DNA of 64,000 nucleotides, taken from positions 1 to 64,000 of the forward strand of contig CALIDI010000002.1 of NCBI GenBank assembly GCA_938023035.1, read 5' to 3'. Below the pieces are notes generated by a model. That model was not told where the DNA came from and made no database searches. It saw nothing but the letters and a program-made list of their open reading frames with translations. Positions 1 to 9,775 of this stretch are shown piece after piece. The translations under genes were made by a program, and so were the position numbers. Every line of letters starts with the position of its first letter. Position 1 is the stretch's first letter. The stretch comes from an uncultured Leptolyngbyaceae cyanobacterium. GTDB lineage: Bacteria; Cyanobacteriota; Cyanobacteriia; Leptolyngbyales; Leptolyngbyaceae.

Positions 1-1307
1 CCATTTGAGTCCATTTGGGGCTAAGGGGGGTCAGGTAAGAGCACTCCCTCCAGTGAGGGGGGTTACCCTTGTCCCCCGTCTTAAATCAGACGGCGTAAGG
101 TGGTGTTAGCTATAAATCGGTATGAGGCTATAACTTTTTGACATAAAGTTTGGGGAATATTTACAGGTATTAAAAAAACTCTATGCATTTCTAAGGATGA
201 CAGGCTAGCCTAGTGAATAGAGAAGCTAAAGCAAGCTATCGGACTACCGGAGATTTCCTGAGTCAAATACCTGTTCTATAAGAGAACTCAATGGGTAAGG
301 GCAAGGGAAGTGGACATCTGAAAGCTTAGATCAGGTTGGTTTTAGCAAGAGAACTGAAGGTTGCGCCCCCACAAAAGTTTGATTGCCCCCAAGCTAAAAC
401 CCCCAAAAGCTAACAGCTATTGGGTTAAAGCTGATTAAGTTGCCTAGGCCAGTGTCTGATGGTGGAACATTGAAAAATCTCTAGCGATCCTATATTAGGA
501 GGCCTTTACATTGTTCACAGCTTGACATCTAACTGATAGATGGAAAGTGTAGAGTCCGTCACTTTGAAAGTATGCGATTGACCCTGCTTGTCTGGCAATG
601 TGCTCCTTTGCCTTGCGAATGGTCTGTCAAGCCTGTTTTGATGGGCTAAAACCCCTTGAAGCGCTCGAAAATTGGGTTTTGCAAGTTTGAGATATATCTT
701 AAATCTATTCTGAGGGGTTCCTTAATCGATAGAAATAGGTAGGAATGTCTCTGAACTCTAGATAGTGGCTGAATACCTTTGGTTTTCCCCAACTCACCGA
801 TGAGAACAGCGCTGCTGGGATTAGGGTGAGGAGCAAATGGGCGGGACTGGGTAGCTTAGGTTGCCGGGAGTTTCATGGCAAATGGGCGGGCGTGTTATGT
901 TACTCCTTTTGGGTCGGCAAGTCGGAACGACAACGATGCCACTACTGTGCCAGTAGTCAGGGAATGATACCCTTGCTTGTGTTGCTCTGGACGCAAAGTA
1001 GCCGATAGAAAAATGCGATCGCCGGCCAGGAATAAATCCCATAATTTGCTCCATTTCCGCTGATCTGGATTAGCTTTTGTCAGATTAGTGTAGGCTTTCT
1101 GACGAAAGCTCTAAAAATTGACCGAATTTTCGGTTTAATTGGCTAATTTAAGGGATTAATCTATTTATTCCTCCCTGATGGTTACCATTATCGTGGTGCA
1201 TCTTTGCCATTATCATCGGGTGGCTTAGCAGGTGCCGGTGGCACAACTTCTTGTAAGGCGTGAATTTGACTCCCCACGAATTAAGTTAAGCTCAGGGGAA
1301 CATTGCT
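1..1307. other. Long leading stretch without a convincing gene
   Basis: No reading frame here looks like a conserved protein. The short frames around 821-1054 overlap on opposite strands and show no recognisable motif. Visible structure is a small hairpin (CCCTC at 46-50, GAGGG at 55-59) and a 13-base direct repeat GCAAATGGGCGGG at about 834 and 879. The A/T-rich part at 1080-1180 may hold the promoter of the kinase gene at 1308. An RNA gene cannot be excluded by eye. Confidence 0.5.
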
Positions 1308-4300
1308 ATGAACCCGAAAGAAATTCCTCTAAGGATGAAAAAATCTGTCTCATCCGATGTTGAACCCTGTGCTGAGGCTAATTCCCCATCGTTTGCTGCG
1401 GTATCTCTCATCGCCCTTTTGACCAATCATCCTCACCAAAATGAGGAGGTACTCCGACTCATTGCAGATAACCTGTCGGACGTTTTGGTGGTTTACGATA
1501 CTGAACTCCGGTTCTGCTTCTTGAATGCTCGGGCTGTTCGTCTGTTTGGCCAAGCTGAGGCCAATGTGTTAGGACGCACAAGTGAAGAGGTTTTACCATC
1601 GGCGCTGGCAGAGCTGTATCTGCCGCTCTTGCAGCAAGCACTACAGCAGCAAAAAGTGCAAGTGGTGGAAGCTCCCCTGCCGGTTCCTGCGGGTGGCGAT
1701 CGCCCCTTCAGAATCTTTTGCGTGCCGATATTAGATGACACTGACCGGGTTCATGCAATTTTACTGATTGCCACCGATATCACCGCTGTACAGTTGCCGC
1801 AGGGAGGCTTACCGCCGCCTCAAGCTCAACTCAGCGACATCCTGGATCGTGCTCCGGGGGCGATCGCCCATTGCCGCATCTATCAGAATGCAACCTGGGA
1901 AGATGACTATATTTCAGCAGGGAGTGAAACTCTCTACGGTTATACCGCAGCAGAACTGCTAGCAAATCCGCATCTGTTTGTCTCCCGAATCGACCCCGAA
2001 GATTTAGAAACCGTAATCCGGCCAGCCTTGAGGCAACTAGCTCCAGGAAATGCGAGCACCACGGAATTTCGCTTTCGGCATAAAGATGGCAACCTGCGTT
2101 GGATTAGTCGCAGTTGGGTGACCTATCACGAGGATACCGCTGACCATTGGCAGGCGGTTTCAACCAGCATCGATATGACAGCGCGCAAACAGGCCAGCCT
2201 TGAGCTACAGCAGGTACTCCAGCAAGAGCAGCAGGCGATTCAGCGAGAACGACTGATCAGCGCCATTGCGCAAAACATTCGGCAGTCCCTCAATCTCAAT
2301 TATATCCTGACGACCACTGTAGAAGAAGTGCAGCAATTCCTTCAGGCGGATCGGGTTGTCATTTTTCGCTTTAACCCAGATTGGAGCGGCAAAATCGTGG
2401 CAGAAGCTCTGGAGGAAGACACGCCTGCCATTGTAAATCAGGTTATCCATGATCCCTGCTTTTGCGGCTCAATGGTGGAGGCCTATCGAGCTGGGCGTAT
2501 TCATCGCCTAGATGATCTGTATGCAGAAGACTTGCCTCCCTGCTACGTCGAATTCCTGAGTCAGTTTCAAGTCCGGGCAACCTTAGTGCTACCCATTCTA
2601 GTGCGGCATGATCTTTGGGGTTTACTCATTGCCCATCAGTGCAGCAGCCCTCGCCGCTGGAATGAGGTGAACCAACACATCCTGCAACAACTAACGACTC
2701 AGCTAGCGATTGGGATTCACCAGGCTGAGCTATACCAGCAAACCCAAAAACAGGCACAACGGGAACGCTTGCTAAACCGGGTGATTCAGGCAATTCGTAA
2801 TTCTCTAGAGTTGGATACTATTTTTGCAACAGCGACGACTGAATTGAGTCGATTATTGCAGTTAGATCGGGCCGCAATCGTTCAATATTTGCCAAAACGG
2901 GCGATCTGGCTGAATGTCGCTAGTTACCAGCGTGGGGCGGAGTTGCCAGATGGGTTGGGGTTAGAAACTCCCGATCAGGATAATTGGGTTGCAACCCAAC
3001 TAAAACAGGGCGAAGTCGTTAGGATTGGCGATGACGCTGCTGCTGACATGATGAATCAAGCCTTTGGCGAATCCTATGGCGGTAGTTGGTTGCATATCCC
3101 GATTCAAATTCGTGGTGAGACTTGGGGATCCTTTAGTTTGAATCACCAGCAGCAGCATTGGGATTGGCAAGATTGGGAGTTGAATTTGGTAACTGCAATC
3201 GCCGATCAGCTAGCGATCGCGATCCAACAATCTGAACTTTATCGGCAGGTGCAACAGCTCAATAGTAGCCTTGAGACACAGGTTGAAGAGCGAACCGTGC
3301 GGTTACAACAAGCCCTCCGGTTTGAAGATTTACTGCGGCGAATTACCGATAAAGTGCGGGAAAGCCTGGATGAGGAACAGATTTTACAAACAGCCGTGCG
3401 AGAATTGGCGAACGAATTAGCCGTCGAGTGTTGCAATGCCGCCCTCTATAGTGAAGACCTGAAAACACTGACCATCTGTTACGAGCATATCCGCTCGCAT
3501 CGAGTGCAGGCCTTACAGGGGCAAGTCGTGCCGGTGGACAGCATGATTGACATTCACGCGCAACTGTTGCAGGGCTGCCAAACCCAGTTTTGCCCGCTCC
3601 CTCCTGTGCAGATGCGTCGAGATAGGGTGCACCTGTTCTCGATGCTCAATTGTCCGCTGATGGATGATCAGAGCTTACTCGGCAGTATGTGTTTATTTCG
3701 CCCCAGTGAGGCGTGTTTTGATGAATTAGAAATGGGGCTGGTGCAGCAAGTTGCAAACCAATGTGCGATCGCCCTGCGGCAGTCGCGGCTTTATCAAGAA
3801 TCTCTGGCTCAGGTGACAGAGTTAGAGCGACTCAATAACCTAAAGGATGATTTTCTTAGTACGATTTCTCACGAATTGCGCACACCCCTCTCTAACATGC
3901 GCATGGCCACTCAAATGCTAGAGCTAATCCTAACCCGTGCTGACTTAATTAACCAGCCGACGACCCCTGCCAGCCGCTATTTTCAAATTTTGAAAGATGA
4001 ATGTCAGAGAGAGACGTCTCTGATCAATGATTTGCTAGAGCTAACCCGAATGGATGCAGCCACTGACCCGCTGTTACTAACGTCCATTGACTTGACTATT
4101 TTTTTACCCCATCTGGGAGAAACCTTTCAAGAACGCTTCAAAACCCAGCAGTTGCAGTTGACCTATGCTCTAGAAGTGAACCTGCCGCGCGTAACCACAG
4201 ATCTCTCTTACCTAGAGCGAATTTTGACAGAGCTATTGACCAACGCCTATAAGTACACGCCACCCCGGCAAGTGGTGACGATTTTGGCCACTCATAGCGC

Positions 4301-4553
4301 TGATCGGGTACAGGTTGGTGTGCGTAATTCAGGAGTTGAGATTCCCTTGGTTGAGCGCGATCGCATCTTTGAAAGATTATATCGCATTCCCAGCGCTGAC
4401 CCCTGGCGACATAGCGGTATTGGCTTAGGTCTGGCCCTCGTCAAGAAACTGACAGAGCGATTGGGCGGCACGATCACCCTTAAAAGTGGAGAAAATCAAA
4501 CAACCTTTACCCTAGATCTGCCCATTGATCTATCGCTAGCGTTAGGCGGCTAA
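1308..4553 (+). CDS. PAS/GAF sensor histidine kinase with a DXCF cyanobacteriochrome-type GAF domain
   Basis: A soluble 1081-residue histidine kinase, probably a photoreceptor. Order of domains: PAS (about 45-160), PAS (about 170-300), GAF1 (about 320-475), GAF2 (about 490-645), coiled coil, GAF3 (about 670-835), HisKA with phosphoacceptor His855 in SHELRTP, then an HATPase domain with N-box LLTNAYKY and G-box GIGLGLAL. GAF1 contains DPCF with Cys384 and, 28 residues later, Cys412 in PCYVEF followed by QFQVRATLVLP. These are the two bilin-linking cysteines of DXCF cyanobacteriochromes, and the PDWSGKIVAEA stretch is also typical. GAF2 and GAF3 lack this pair. No membrane segment is seen. No receiver is fused, so the partner regulator is unknown. 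The ATG at 1308 is chosen as the first start; an AGGGG lies about 12 bases upstream. The kinase call is firm; the chromophore is inferred. Confidence 0.93.
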   Translation: MNPKEIPLRMKKSVSSDVEPCAEANSPSFAAVSLIALLTNHPHQNEEVLRLIADNLSDVLVVYDTELRFCFLNARAVRLFGQAEANVLGRTSEEVLPSALAELYLPLLQQALQQQKVQVVEAPLPVPAGGDRPFRIFCVPILDDTDRVHAILLIATDITAVQLPQGGLPPPQAQLSDILDRAPGAIAHCRIYQNATWEDDYISAGSETLYGYTAAELLANPHLFVSRIDPEDLETVIRPALRQLAPGNASTTEFRFRHKDGNLRWISRSWVTYHEDTADHWQAVSTSIDMTARKQASLELQQVLQQEQQAIQRERLISAIAQNIRQSLNLNYILTTTVEEVQQFLQADRVVIFRFNPDWSGKIVAEALEEDTPAIVNQVIHDPCFCGSMVEAYRAGRIHRLDDLYAEDLPPCYVEFLSQFQVRATLVLPILVRHDLWGLLIAHQCSSPRRWNEVNQHILQQLTTQLAIGIHQAELYQQTQKQAQRERLLNRVIQAIRNSLELDTIFATATTELSRLLQLDRAAIVQYLPKRAIWLNVASYQRGAELPDGLGLETPDQDNWVATQLKQGEVVRIGDDAAADMMNQAFGESYGGSWLHIPIQIRGETWGSFSLNHQQQHWDWQDWELNLVTAIADQLAIAIQQSELYRQVQQLNSSLETQVEERTVRLQQALRFEDLLRRITDKVRESLDEEQILQTAVRELANELAVECCNAALYSEDLKTLTICYEHIRSHRVQALQGQVVPVDSMIDIHAQLLQGCQTQFCPLPPVQMRRDRVHLFSMLNCPLMDDQSLLGSMCLFRPSEACFDELEMGLVQQVANQCAIALRQSRLYQESLAQVTELERLNNLKDDFLSTISHELRTPLSNMRMATQMLELILTRADLINQPTTPASRYFQILKDECQRETSLINDLLELTRMDAATDPLLLTSIDLTIFLPHLGETFQERFKTQQLQLTYALEVNLPRVTTDLSYLERILTELLTNAYKYTPPRQVVTILATHSADRVQVGVRNSGVEIPLVERDRIFERLYRIPSADPWRHSGIGLGLALVKKLTERLGGTITLKSGENQTTFTLDLPIDLSLALGG

Positions 4554-4747
4554 ATCGATGGGGAGTGAAGGGAAGGTGGGCGTTGCCTCCAGCCGAGGTT
4601 GCCCCTCTGCACCGGCCTAAATCAGGTGGCTATGGCGATAGAAGAAAACCGTGGTTGCCCTCCCACTTTGGGCGGCGTTGATCGATAGAAGCAGAAGGCA
4701 GGATCTGTTTGGGCATCAAAGGCCTCAGTCTCCTTTGAAGAGAGCGT

Positions 4748-5101
4748 TTAATCGGTTCCCTTCCAAACTAGTAGCAACTCATCAACGGTTAGACCCAAAA
4801 TACGCGCTAGGGGGGTGAGTTGATGACTATCCAGATCGGCCCCCGCGTAGATGGCAGTTAACTCCCCCGAGGAAAGGCGAAACGTATCACAAAATCGTGC
4901 AAACTCCTCATCGGTTAAGTCCAACTCGGTTTGGCGCTCTTGCAGCAGTAGGGCGATCGCCCCTGTCCCGCTTTTAGGCCGTTGTGCCTTCGCCAGGTAT
5001 TGCTCCATCAAACTGTCTACATCGATTCCTCCACCGGTGCGGGCCATTAAGTCATAGCAAGCAAGCCGCAGAGCTTTGTAGGTTTTATTTGCCTCATTCA
5101 T
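4748..5101 (-). CDS. Small conserved-type protein with an HTH-like C-terminus
   Basis: A protein of 117 residues that I do not recognise. The C-terminal half (from about residue 65) has the spacing of a Cro/C1-type helix-turn-helix: a helix with EEFARFCD, a turn, a segment ending GADLDSHQLTPLA, then RILGLTVDELL. It could be a small DNA-binding protein or an antitoxin-like regulator, but this is weak pattern recognition. The gene lies convergent to the kinase that ends at 4553. An ATG at 5101 and a GTG directly before it at 5104 are both possible starts; the ATG is preferred. The coding frame is intact and overlapping frames look like shadows. Confidence 0.6.
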   Translation of the reverse strand: MNEANKTYKALRLACYDLMARTGGGIDVDSLMEQYLAKAQRPKSGTGAIALLLQERQTELDLTDEEFARFCDTFRLSSGELTAIYAGADLDSHQLTPLARILGLTVDELLLVWKGTD

Positions 5102-5183
5102 CACATCAACTACCTGCTTGGCGTAATCGGGGCGACAAAACCCGACGACTTTCCCCTCAAAAAAACAGGCAAGTAGGCACCAT

Positions 5184-5200
5184 TTGGGTTCAAATCCCAG
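5184..5200 (+). other. tRNA T-arm-like stem-loop, possible tRNA remnant
   Basis: TTGGG, loop TTCAAAT and CCCAG form a five-pair stem with the standard T-loop consensus of tRNA. It is followed by GGAAGGG, where the 3' acceptor strand would be. Upstream I find no matching 5' acceptor strand at the right distance and no D-arm or anticodon arm, so this is not a complete tRNA. It may be a remnant or chance. Confidence 0.25.
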
Positions 5201-5371
5201 GGAAGGGGCTGATTAATTTTGACCATACACACACCTCAATTGACGAGTTGGGGTTAGCTAGTGCCGCCGCTAGGCGAAATTCAAACGGACAAAGTTCAAC
5301 GTGAAAAAGGCTCGTGTACCCGTGTTGCCAGATTCCTGAATAGGCAATTACTTTCTGCCGTGGCGTACTAG

Positions 5372-5523
5372 GAGCCTAAGGCATCAGTCTGACTCCCTCA
5401 CCTCAACCCCTCTCCCCCTTTGGGCTTCGCTCGCTCTCCCCTGGGGGCAAGGCGCCTTGACGGGCATTCAAGCAAGGGGGATGAGGGTGGCTGAGGCTAG
5501 TTCAGAAATTTCTGCCGTTGTAC
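5372..5523. repeat. Dispersed fold-back repeat, copy 1
   Basis: Begins after GTACTAG (5365-5371) with CCTAAGGCATCAGTCTG and ends with CAGAAATTTCTGCCGTTGTAC. The left part (TCTGACTCCCTCACC) is an imperfect inverted repeat of the right part (GGGTGGCTGAGGCTAGTTCAGA), so the unit can fold on itself. Directly upstream, TTCTGCCGTGGCGTACTAG at 5353-5371 looks like the right end of another copy. The copy at 62163 shares both ends. Confidence 0.6.
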
Positions 5524-5987
5524 CCGGCAGGGAAAGCATAAGCTGGAGAGCGAACGACAAAAGCAAGGGCCGGGATGAAGGTAACAATAAAACGAAATGA
5601 CTCAAAGTGCTCAAACGTTTTCTAATCAGGACGCCTGACTGAAATTCTGAATGTTGATTGGGAGGTTAAGTAAGTTTGATAGTTCGACTCGATAAACTTT
5701 TCTCGAAAGTCATCCAGATTTTTGGCGTTCGTGATGACGAGTCAAGGTGACTCTCAAAAAAATCGGGTCTTTTAGATGGCTGGAGGAACGGGGAAGGTTG
5801 TCTAAGCAGCGGTTCTTGCCGTTAACGCGGGAGAGCCACGACTCTGGATCAAAGAAGGGTTTGCATGGTAAGGGCTGTTTGAGTAAGGGCACTTTGGCCT
5901 TGGGCTTCACCGGTTAAATGCGTGAATCTCTGCTTGCAGTGCTGATGACAGCAGGATATAAAGAACCTATGATTGCTGGAGAAAACG

Positions 5988-7145
5988 ATGTCGGGTCAGA
6001 TACTAGGCGATCGCTACGAAGTCGAGAAGCAAATCGGTAAACAAACCGGGCGCTGGACATTACTCGCCCGCGATTTACAAACTCAAGAGCGCGTCGTCAT
6101 CAAGCTTCTGTTTCTGGCAGATCAGCTTGATTCGGATGATATTAAACTGTTTGAGCGTGAAGTTGAAGTTCTCAAGGCTCTTTCTCATCCGCTGATTCCA
6201 CGCTATCTGGGCTTTTTTGAGCAAGCGTTACCCAATGATTGCGCCCTGGCCCTGATTCAAACCTACGTCGAAGGCAAATCGCTAGAGCAATGCCTTCAAC
6301 AAGGGCGCATCTTTACCGAAGCTGAGACAAAACAACTGGCCAAAGCGCTGCTCAATATCCTGATCTATTTGCATGGGCAGCAGCCGCCTGTGATCCACCG
6401 AGATATTAAGCCGAGCAACATTTTGCTGGCGAATCGGCAGGCGTACTTGGTGGATTTTGGCTCTGTTAAAACCCTAACCGGAAACGACAATACCGGCTTT
6501 ACTGTTGTTGGCACCTATGGGTATATGCCGCCCGAGCAATTTAGTGGGCGGGCGGTTCCAGCTTCGGATCTGTTCAGCTTGGGGGCGACCCTGATTGCCC
6601 TGATGACGGGTACCCACCCCTCTAGCCTGCCGCGCCGAGGCGCAAAGCTGGATACCAGCCGGATTGCTAACCTCAGTCCTGAATTTGCGGATTGGTTGAA
6701 TTGGATGATTGACCCCAATCTTGAGAAGCGGGCTAAATCTGCCCAAGCGGCTCTGGCGGCGATTGATCAGGGGCGACCCGCTGAGTCTACTACGGCAATG
6801 GCGGTCTCAAAGCCAGCAAATACTAAAGTCAGCCTGAATCGAGATGAGCGATCGCTGGAAGTCATTTTTCCCTCAACGTGGGGCCAGACCCGATTATCGA
6901 TTGATCGGCAACAAATTTCCCTCAGCACACGCCGTCTAGGGTTTGCGGCCAGTCGCCCCCAAACCTCTCCCCGGCATGCCATCAGACGGGTAGAGTACCG
7001 CCCTGCTGCTGCTGGCGAACCTGGTCAGCTCACTATCTGGGCTGACCAGAAATATGAACTGGGAACAAACCCGGCCTTGACGGAGGAGGAGCTAAGATGG
7101 CTCGGCGCAGAAATTTCTAGCTGGTTGCGATTACCTCTCAGTTGA
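5988..7145 (+). CDS. Serine/threonine protein kinase (Hanks type)
   Basis: A 385-residue protein kinase that phosphorylates Ser/Thr residues of unknown targets. Seen: VVIK with the ATP-binding Lys39, HRDIKPSN with catalytic Asp139, DFG at 156-158, and the activation-segment end GTYGYMPPEQF. The glycine-rich loop is poor (IGKQTGRW rather than GxGxxG). After the kinase domain (about 9-265) comes a roughly 100-residue region rich in beta-type sequence and ending in WLRLPLS; similar tails occur on other cyanobacterial kinases, function unknown. No transmembrane helix is visible, so it should be cytosolic. The ATG at 5988 is preferred over an upstream TTG because GGAG lies six bases before it. It converges with the NarL-type regulator, with a 15-base gap. 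Confidence 0.93.
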   Translation: MSGQILGDRYEVEKQIGKQTGRWTLLARDLQTQERVVIKLLFLADQLDSDDIKLFEREVEVLKALSHPLIPRYLGFFEQALPNDCALALIQTYVEGKSLEQCLQQGRIFTEAETKQLAKALLNILIYLHGQQPPVIHRDIKPSNILLANRQAYLVDFGSVKTLTGNDNTGFTVVGTYGYMPPEQFSGRAVPASDLFSLGATLIALMTGTHPSSLPRRGAKLDTSRIANLSPEFADWLNWMIDPNLEKRAKSAQAALAAIDQGRPAESTTAMAVSKPANTKVSLNRDERSLEVIFPSTWGQTRLSIDRQQISLSTRRLGFAASRPQTSPRHAIRRVEYRPAAAGEPGQLTIWADQKYELGTNPALTEEELRWLGAEISSWLRLPLS

Positions 7146-7160
7146 TCAGGCACCCGTTTG

Positions 7161-7892
7161 CTAGGAAACGAGGCCGGATCGCAATGCCCGCACGGCAGCT
7201 TCCGTGCGATCGTTGGCACAAAGCTTACTCAGAATGTTGCGAACGTGGGTTTTGACAGTTCCGATAGTGATATACAATCGCTCGGCGATCGCCTCATTAG
7301 TACAGCCAGACACAATCAATTCCAGTACATCCAGTTCGCGCTCGGTGAGCGGGTAGGTTTCAATCACCTTTTCCATCTCAGGATCGACGGCACCAATGGC
7401 GATCGTCCGTTTGTCAGCGTCTTGCGAGGCGGGAATGCCTTGCCGCATCTGTCGCAGCACAATGCTAGCTACAGCAGGATCAATCCATGCACTGCCCGCA
7501 TGAGTGGCTTTGATTGCCTCTGTCAGGCGCTCCATGCCAATATCTTTCATACAGTAGGAGTCTGCCCCGGCGGCAAAGGCGGCCAATACTGATTCTTCAT
7601 TGCCCTGCATGGTTAGCACCAGCACCTTCGTCCCCACCGTATTGGGTTCAGCCGTTGCCTGCTCTGACTGAAACCTGCGAAATTGGCGGGTTAATTCGAT
7701 TCCATCGATTCCTGGTAAGCCAATATCCACTAGCGCCACGTCAGGTTGGGTCGTTTCTAACAGCCTCAGTCCATCCACACCGTTGGCCGCTTCGCCGGTT
7801 ACGGTTAGCCCTGGCTGCCCCTGTAGAGCGGTGCGTAGACCGATCCTAACAACATCATGGTCTTCAATCAAGGCAACTTGAATCGTATCCAT
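7161..7892 (-). CDS. NarL/FixJ-family response regulator
   Basis: A 243-residue DNA-binding response regulator. The N-terminal receiver starts IQVALIEDHDVVRIGL and has the phosphoacceptor Asp in DVALVDIGLPG. It carries a short insertion (QSEQATAEPNTVG) before the LVLTM strand and ends GADSYCMKD. The C-terminal LuxR-type helix-turn-helix contains LTERELDVLELI and IGTVKTHVRNILSKL. An ATG at 7892 is chosen over one at 7940 because AGGAG lies about six bases upstream and the receiver then starts at once. It is divergent from the PAS kinase at 8146, a candidate partner, and convergent with the Ser/Thr kinase. Its domain plan is the same as that of the regulator at 19873. Confidence 0.93.
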   Translation of the reverse strand: MDTIQVALIEDHDVVRIGLRTALQGQPGLTVTGEAANGVDGLRLLETTQPDVALVDIGLPGIDGIELTRQFRRFQSEQATAEPNTVGTKVLVLTMQGNEESVLAAFAAGADSYCMKDIGMERLTEAIKATHAGSAWIDPAVASIVLRQMRQGIPASQDADKRTIAIGAVDPEMEKVIETYPLTERELDVLELIVSGCTNEAIAERLYITIGTVKTHVRNILSKLCANDRTEAAVRALRSGLVS

Positions 7893-8145
7893 AGAGGTCT
7901 CCTGGGCAGCTAGCGCAACGGGCTGAGTTAATTGCATCATAATCTCCCGATCTATGCTTCAAAAGATATTTAATATTTAGACAGTGCTCATTTCACCGGA
8001 TTCCGATTCTCGAGAGAACTTCCACAGGGTAGAGGTTCAGCAGATGAGAGTTCTATCTTTCGGTAGAGTTATAGCAGGGCATCCCCTTGCGTAGGATGTT
8101 TGCACTACCTCCTTAACCCCTCTAGGGCGATCGCCCCAATATTGC

Positions 8146-9750
8146 ATGGCCTCTCAGTTTTCTTCTACCTGGGATACTTGCCTTTCTTCCCAATCGGCTG
8201 CCCCTTCGCCCGATACCTTACTGGAGCGTTTATGTCTAGCCATTGATGCCGCCAAGATTGGTATCTGGGATTGGCACCTGACAACCGATCAGGTTTTTTG
8301 GAACCATCACCACGAGCAATTGTTTGGCTATTTGCCAGGGCAGCCCCTGCGAACCCATTCTGATTGGATTCAGCGCGTGCATCCTGATGACCGAGCCAGG
8401 GTTGAGGCAACGATGCAAGCTGCACTCAAAGAATGCCAGCCTTGCCACTGCGAGTATCGAATTGTGCACCCCGATGGCCAGGTTTATTGGGTGGAGTCCT
8501 TTGGGCAGGCCCACTTTGATAGCACCGGTCAACCCGTGCGGATGGTGGGCACTGTGACTGATATTACGACCCGTAAACAAACAGAAGCTGCTCTCCGTCA
8601 AAGTGAAGAGTTAGCCCAGTGGCGGCTGGCAGAAATTGAAGCCCTCTACGCCACAGCCCCGATTGGCCTATGTTTTTTAGATACTCAGTTTCGCTACAGG
8701 CGGATTAATCAATACCTAGCTGAGATTAACGGTTTGCCTGTAGAAGCGCATGTGGGGCATACAGTGCGCGAAATATTGCCAGAACTGGGGGAGGTACAAG
8801 AACCCTATTTTCGGCAGGTATTGCAGACAGGGGTGCCAATTCTAGATATCCAGATTTGTGGTAAGACGCCTGCCCAGCCAGGGGTAGAGCGGGTTTGGTT
8901 GGTGAGTTATTACCCGTTGCAACAGGCCGATGGCACTGCCCTTGGGATTAATATTGTGGCCCAAGAAATTACTGAGCGTCAGCAGTCGGAGTTAGCGTTG
9001 CAAGAGCGCAACCTGGAACTGACCCGGCTAAACTCAACTTTAACTGGGCTGGCGACACTGCTCGATAAACGGAACCGTGAGTTAGACCAATTTGCCTACA
9101 TTGTTTCCCATGACTTAAAGGCACCTTTACGGGGGATTGCTAATCTCTCCCAATGGCTGGAAGAGGATTTGCAGAGTAGCTTGCCGCCAGAAGGCCAGGA
9201 GCAATTGCGGTTACTACGGCAGCGAGTACAACGCATGAATGCGCTGGTAGACGGCTTGCTCCAGTACTCCCGGTTAGAACGCAGCGAAGCAGAGGTGGAA
9301 ACAGTCGATGTCGAAAAATTGTTGAGAGATATTGTGGATCTACTCAATCCACCAGCCACTTTTACAATTGAGCTAGCGCCCAATTTGCCGGTCTTGCTGG
9401 CGAAGCGGCTGCGGCTTGAGCAGGTGTTTACCAATCTGATTGGTAATGCGATCAAACATCATCCCCGTTTAGATGGGCGGGTTAGGGTGAGTGTTGCCGA
9501 TCAGGGCGATTTCTATGCCTTTGCTGTGAGTGATGATGGGGCAGGCATTGCCCCAGAGTTTCACGATCGCGTGTTTGCGATTTTTCAAACCCTGGATGCC
9601 AGCCACTCAACTGATAACACCGGCATTGGGTTAGCGATTGTGAAAAAGATTGTGGAGACAGAAGGGGGGGTGATTTGGCTGGAGTCGGAACTGGGGAAGG
9701 GAACCACGTTTTGTTTTACCTGGAGTAAGCAACCGCTGCTGACCCCTTAA
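8146..9750 (+). CDS. PAS-PAS sensor histidine kinase, Cph1-like kinase core
   Basis: A soluble 534-residue histidine kinase. PAS1 (about 38-150) is of the PAS_3 type (GIWDWHL, VHPDDRARV, GTVTDIT). PAS2 spans about 165-285 (LCFLDTQFRYRRIN, NIVAQEITERQ). After a coiled coil comes HisKA with His322 in VSHDLKAPLR, then HATPase with NLIGNAIKHHP and GIGLAIVKKI. The SHDLKAPLR plus FAIFQTL pattern is that of the Cph1-like kinase group. It is the first of five co-directional signalling genes up to 14956, and 25 bases separate it from the next one. That gene has a very similar kinase core, so the two are probably duplicates. No ligand for the PAS domains is evident. Confidence 0.93.
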   Translation: MASQFSSTWDTCLSSQSAAPSPDTLLERLCLAIDAAKIGIWDWHLTTDQVFWNHHHEQLFGYLPGQPLRTHSDWIQRVHPDDRARVEATMQAALKECQPCHCEYRIVHPDGQVYWVESFGQAHFDSTGQPVRMVGTVTDITTRKQTEAALRQSEELAQWRLAEIEALYATAPIGLCFLDTQFRYRRINQYLAEINGLPVEAHVGHTVREILPELGEVQEPYFRQVLQTGVPILDIQICGKTPAQPGVERVWLVSYYPLQQADGTALGINIVAQEITERQQSELALQERNLELTRLNSTLTGLATLLDKRNRELDQFAYIVSHDLKAPLRGIANLSQWLEEDLQSSLPPEGQEQLRLLRQRVQRMNALVDGLLQYSRLERSEAEVETVDVEKLLRDIVDLLNPPATFTIELAPNLPVLLAKRLRLEQVFTNLIGNAIKHHPRLDGRVRVSVADQGDFYAFAVSDDGAGIAPEFHDRVFAIFQTLDASHSTDNTGIGLAIVKKIVETEGGVIWLESELGKGTTFCFTWSKQPLLTP

Positions 9751-9775
9751 TCGTTGTTGTCTTACTGGTCTACTT

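Larger units (their letters stand above)
5102..5987. other. Non-coding spacer with a fold-back repeat and a tRNA T-arm-like sequence
   Basis: A spacer of about 890 bases between the divergent genes at 5101 and 5988. It contains a T-arm-like stem-loop at 5184-5200 and a dispersed repeat at 5372-5523, both listed separately. A 66-codon frame on the minus strand (5710-5910) has no recognisable motif and is not called. The GGAG at about 5978-5981 is the ribosome binding site of the kinase gene. Confidence 0.5.

Noticed and set aside
821-1054. Overlapping short frames on both strands
   Set aside because: No motif, no ribosome binding site of note, and the two frames shadow each other across a direct repeat.
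5710-5910. 66-codon minus-strand frame
   Set aside because: No recognisable motif, atypical composition, and located in a repeat-bearing spacer.
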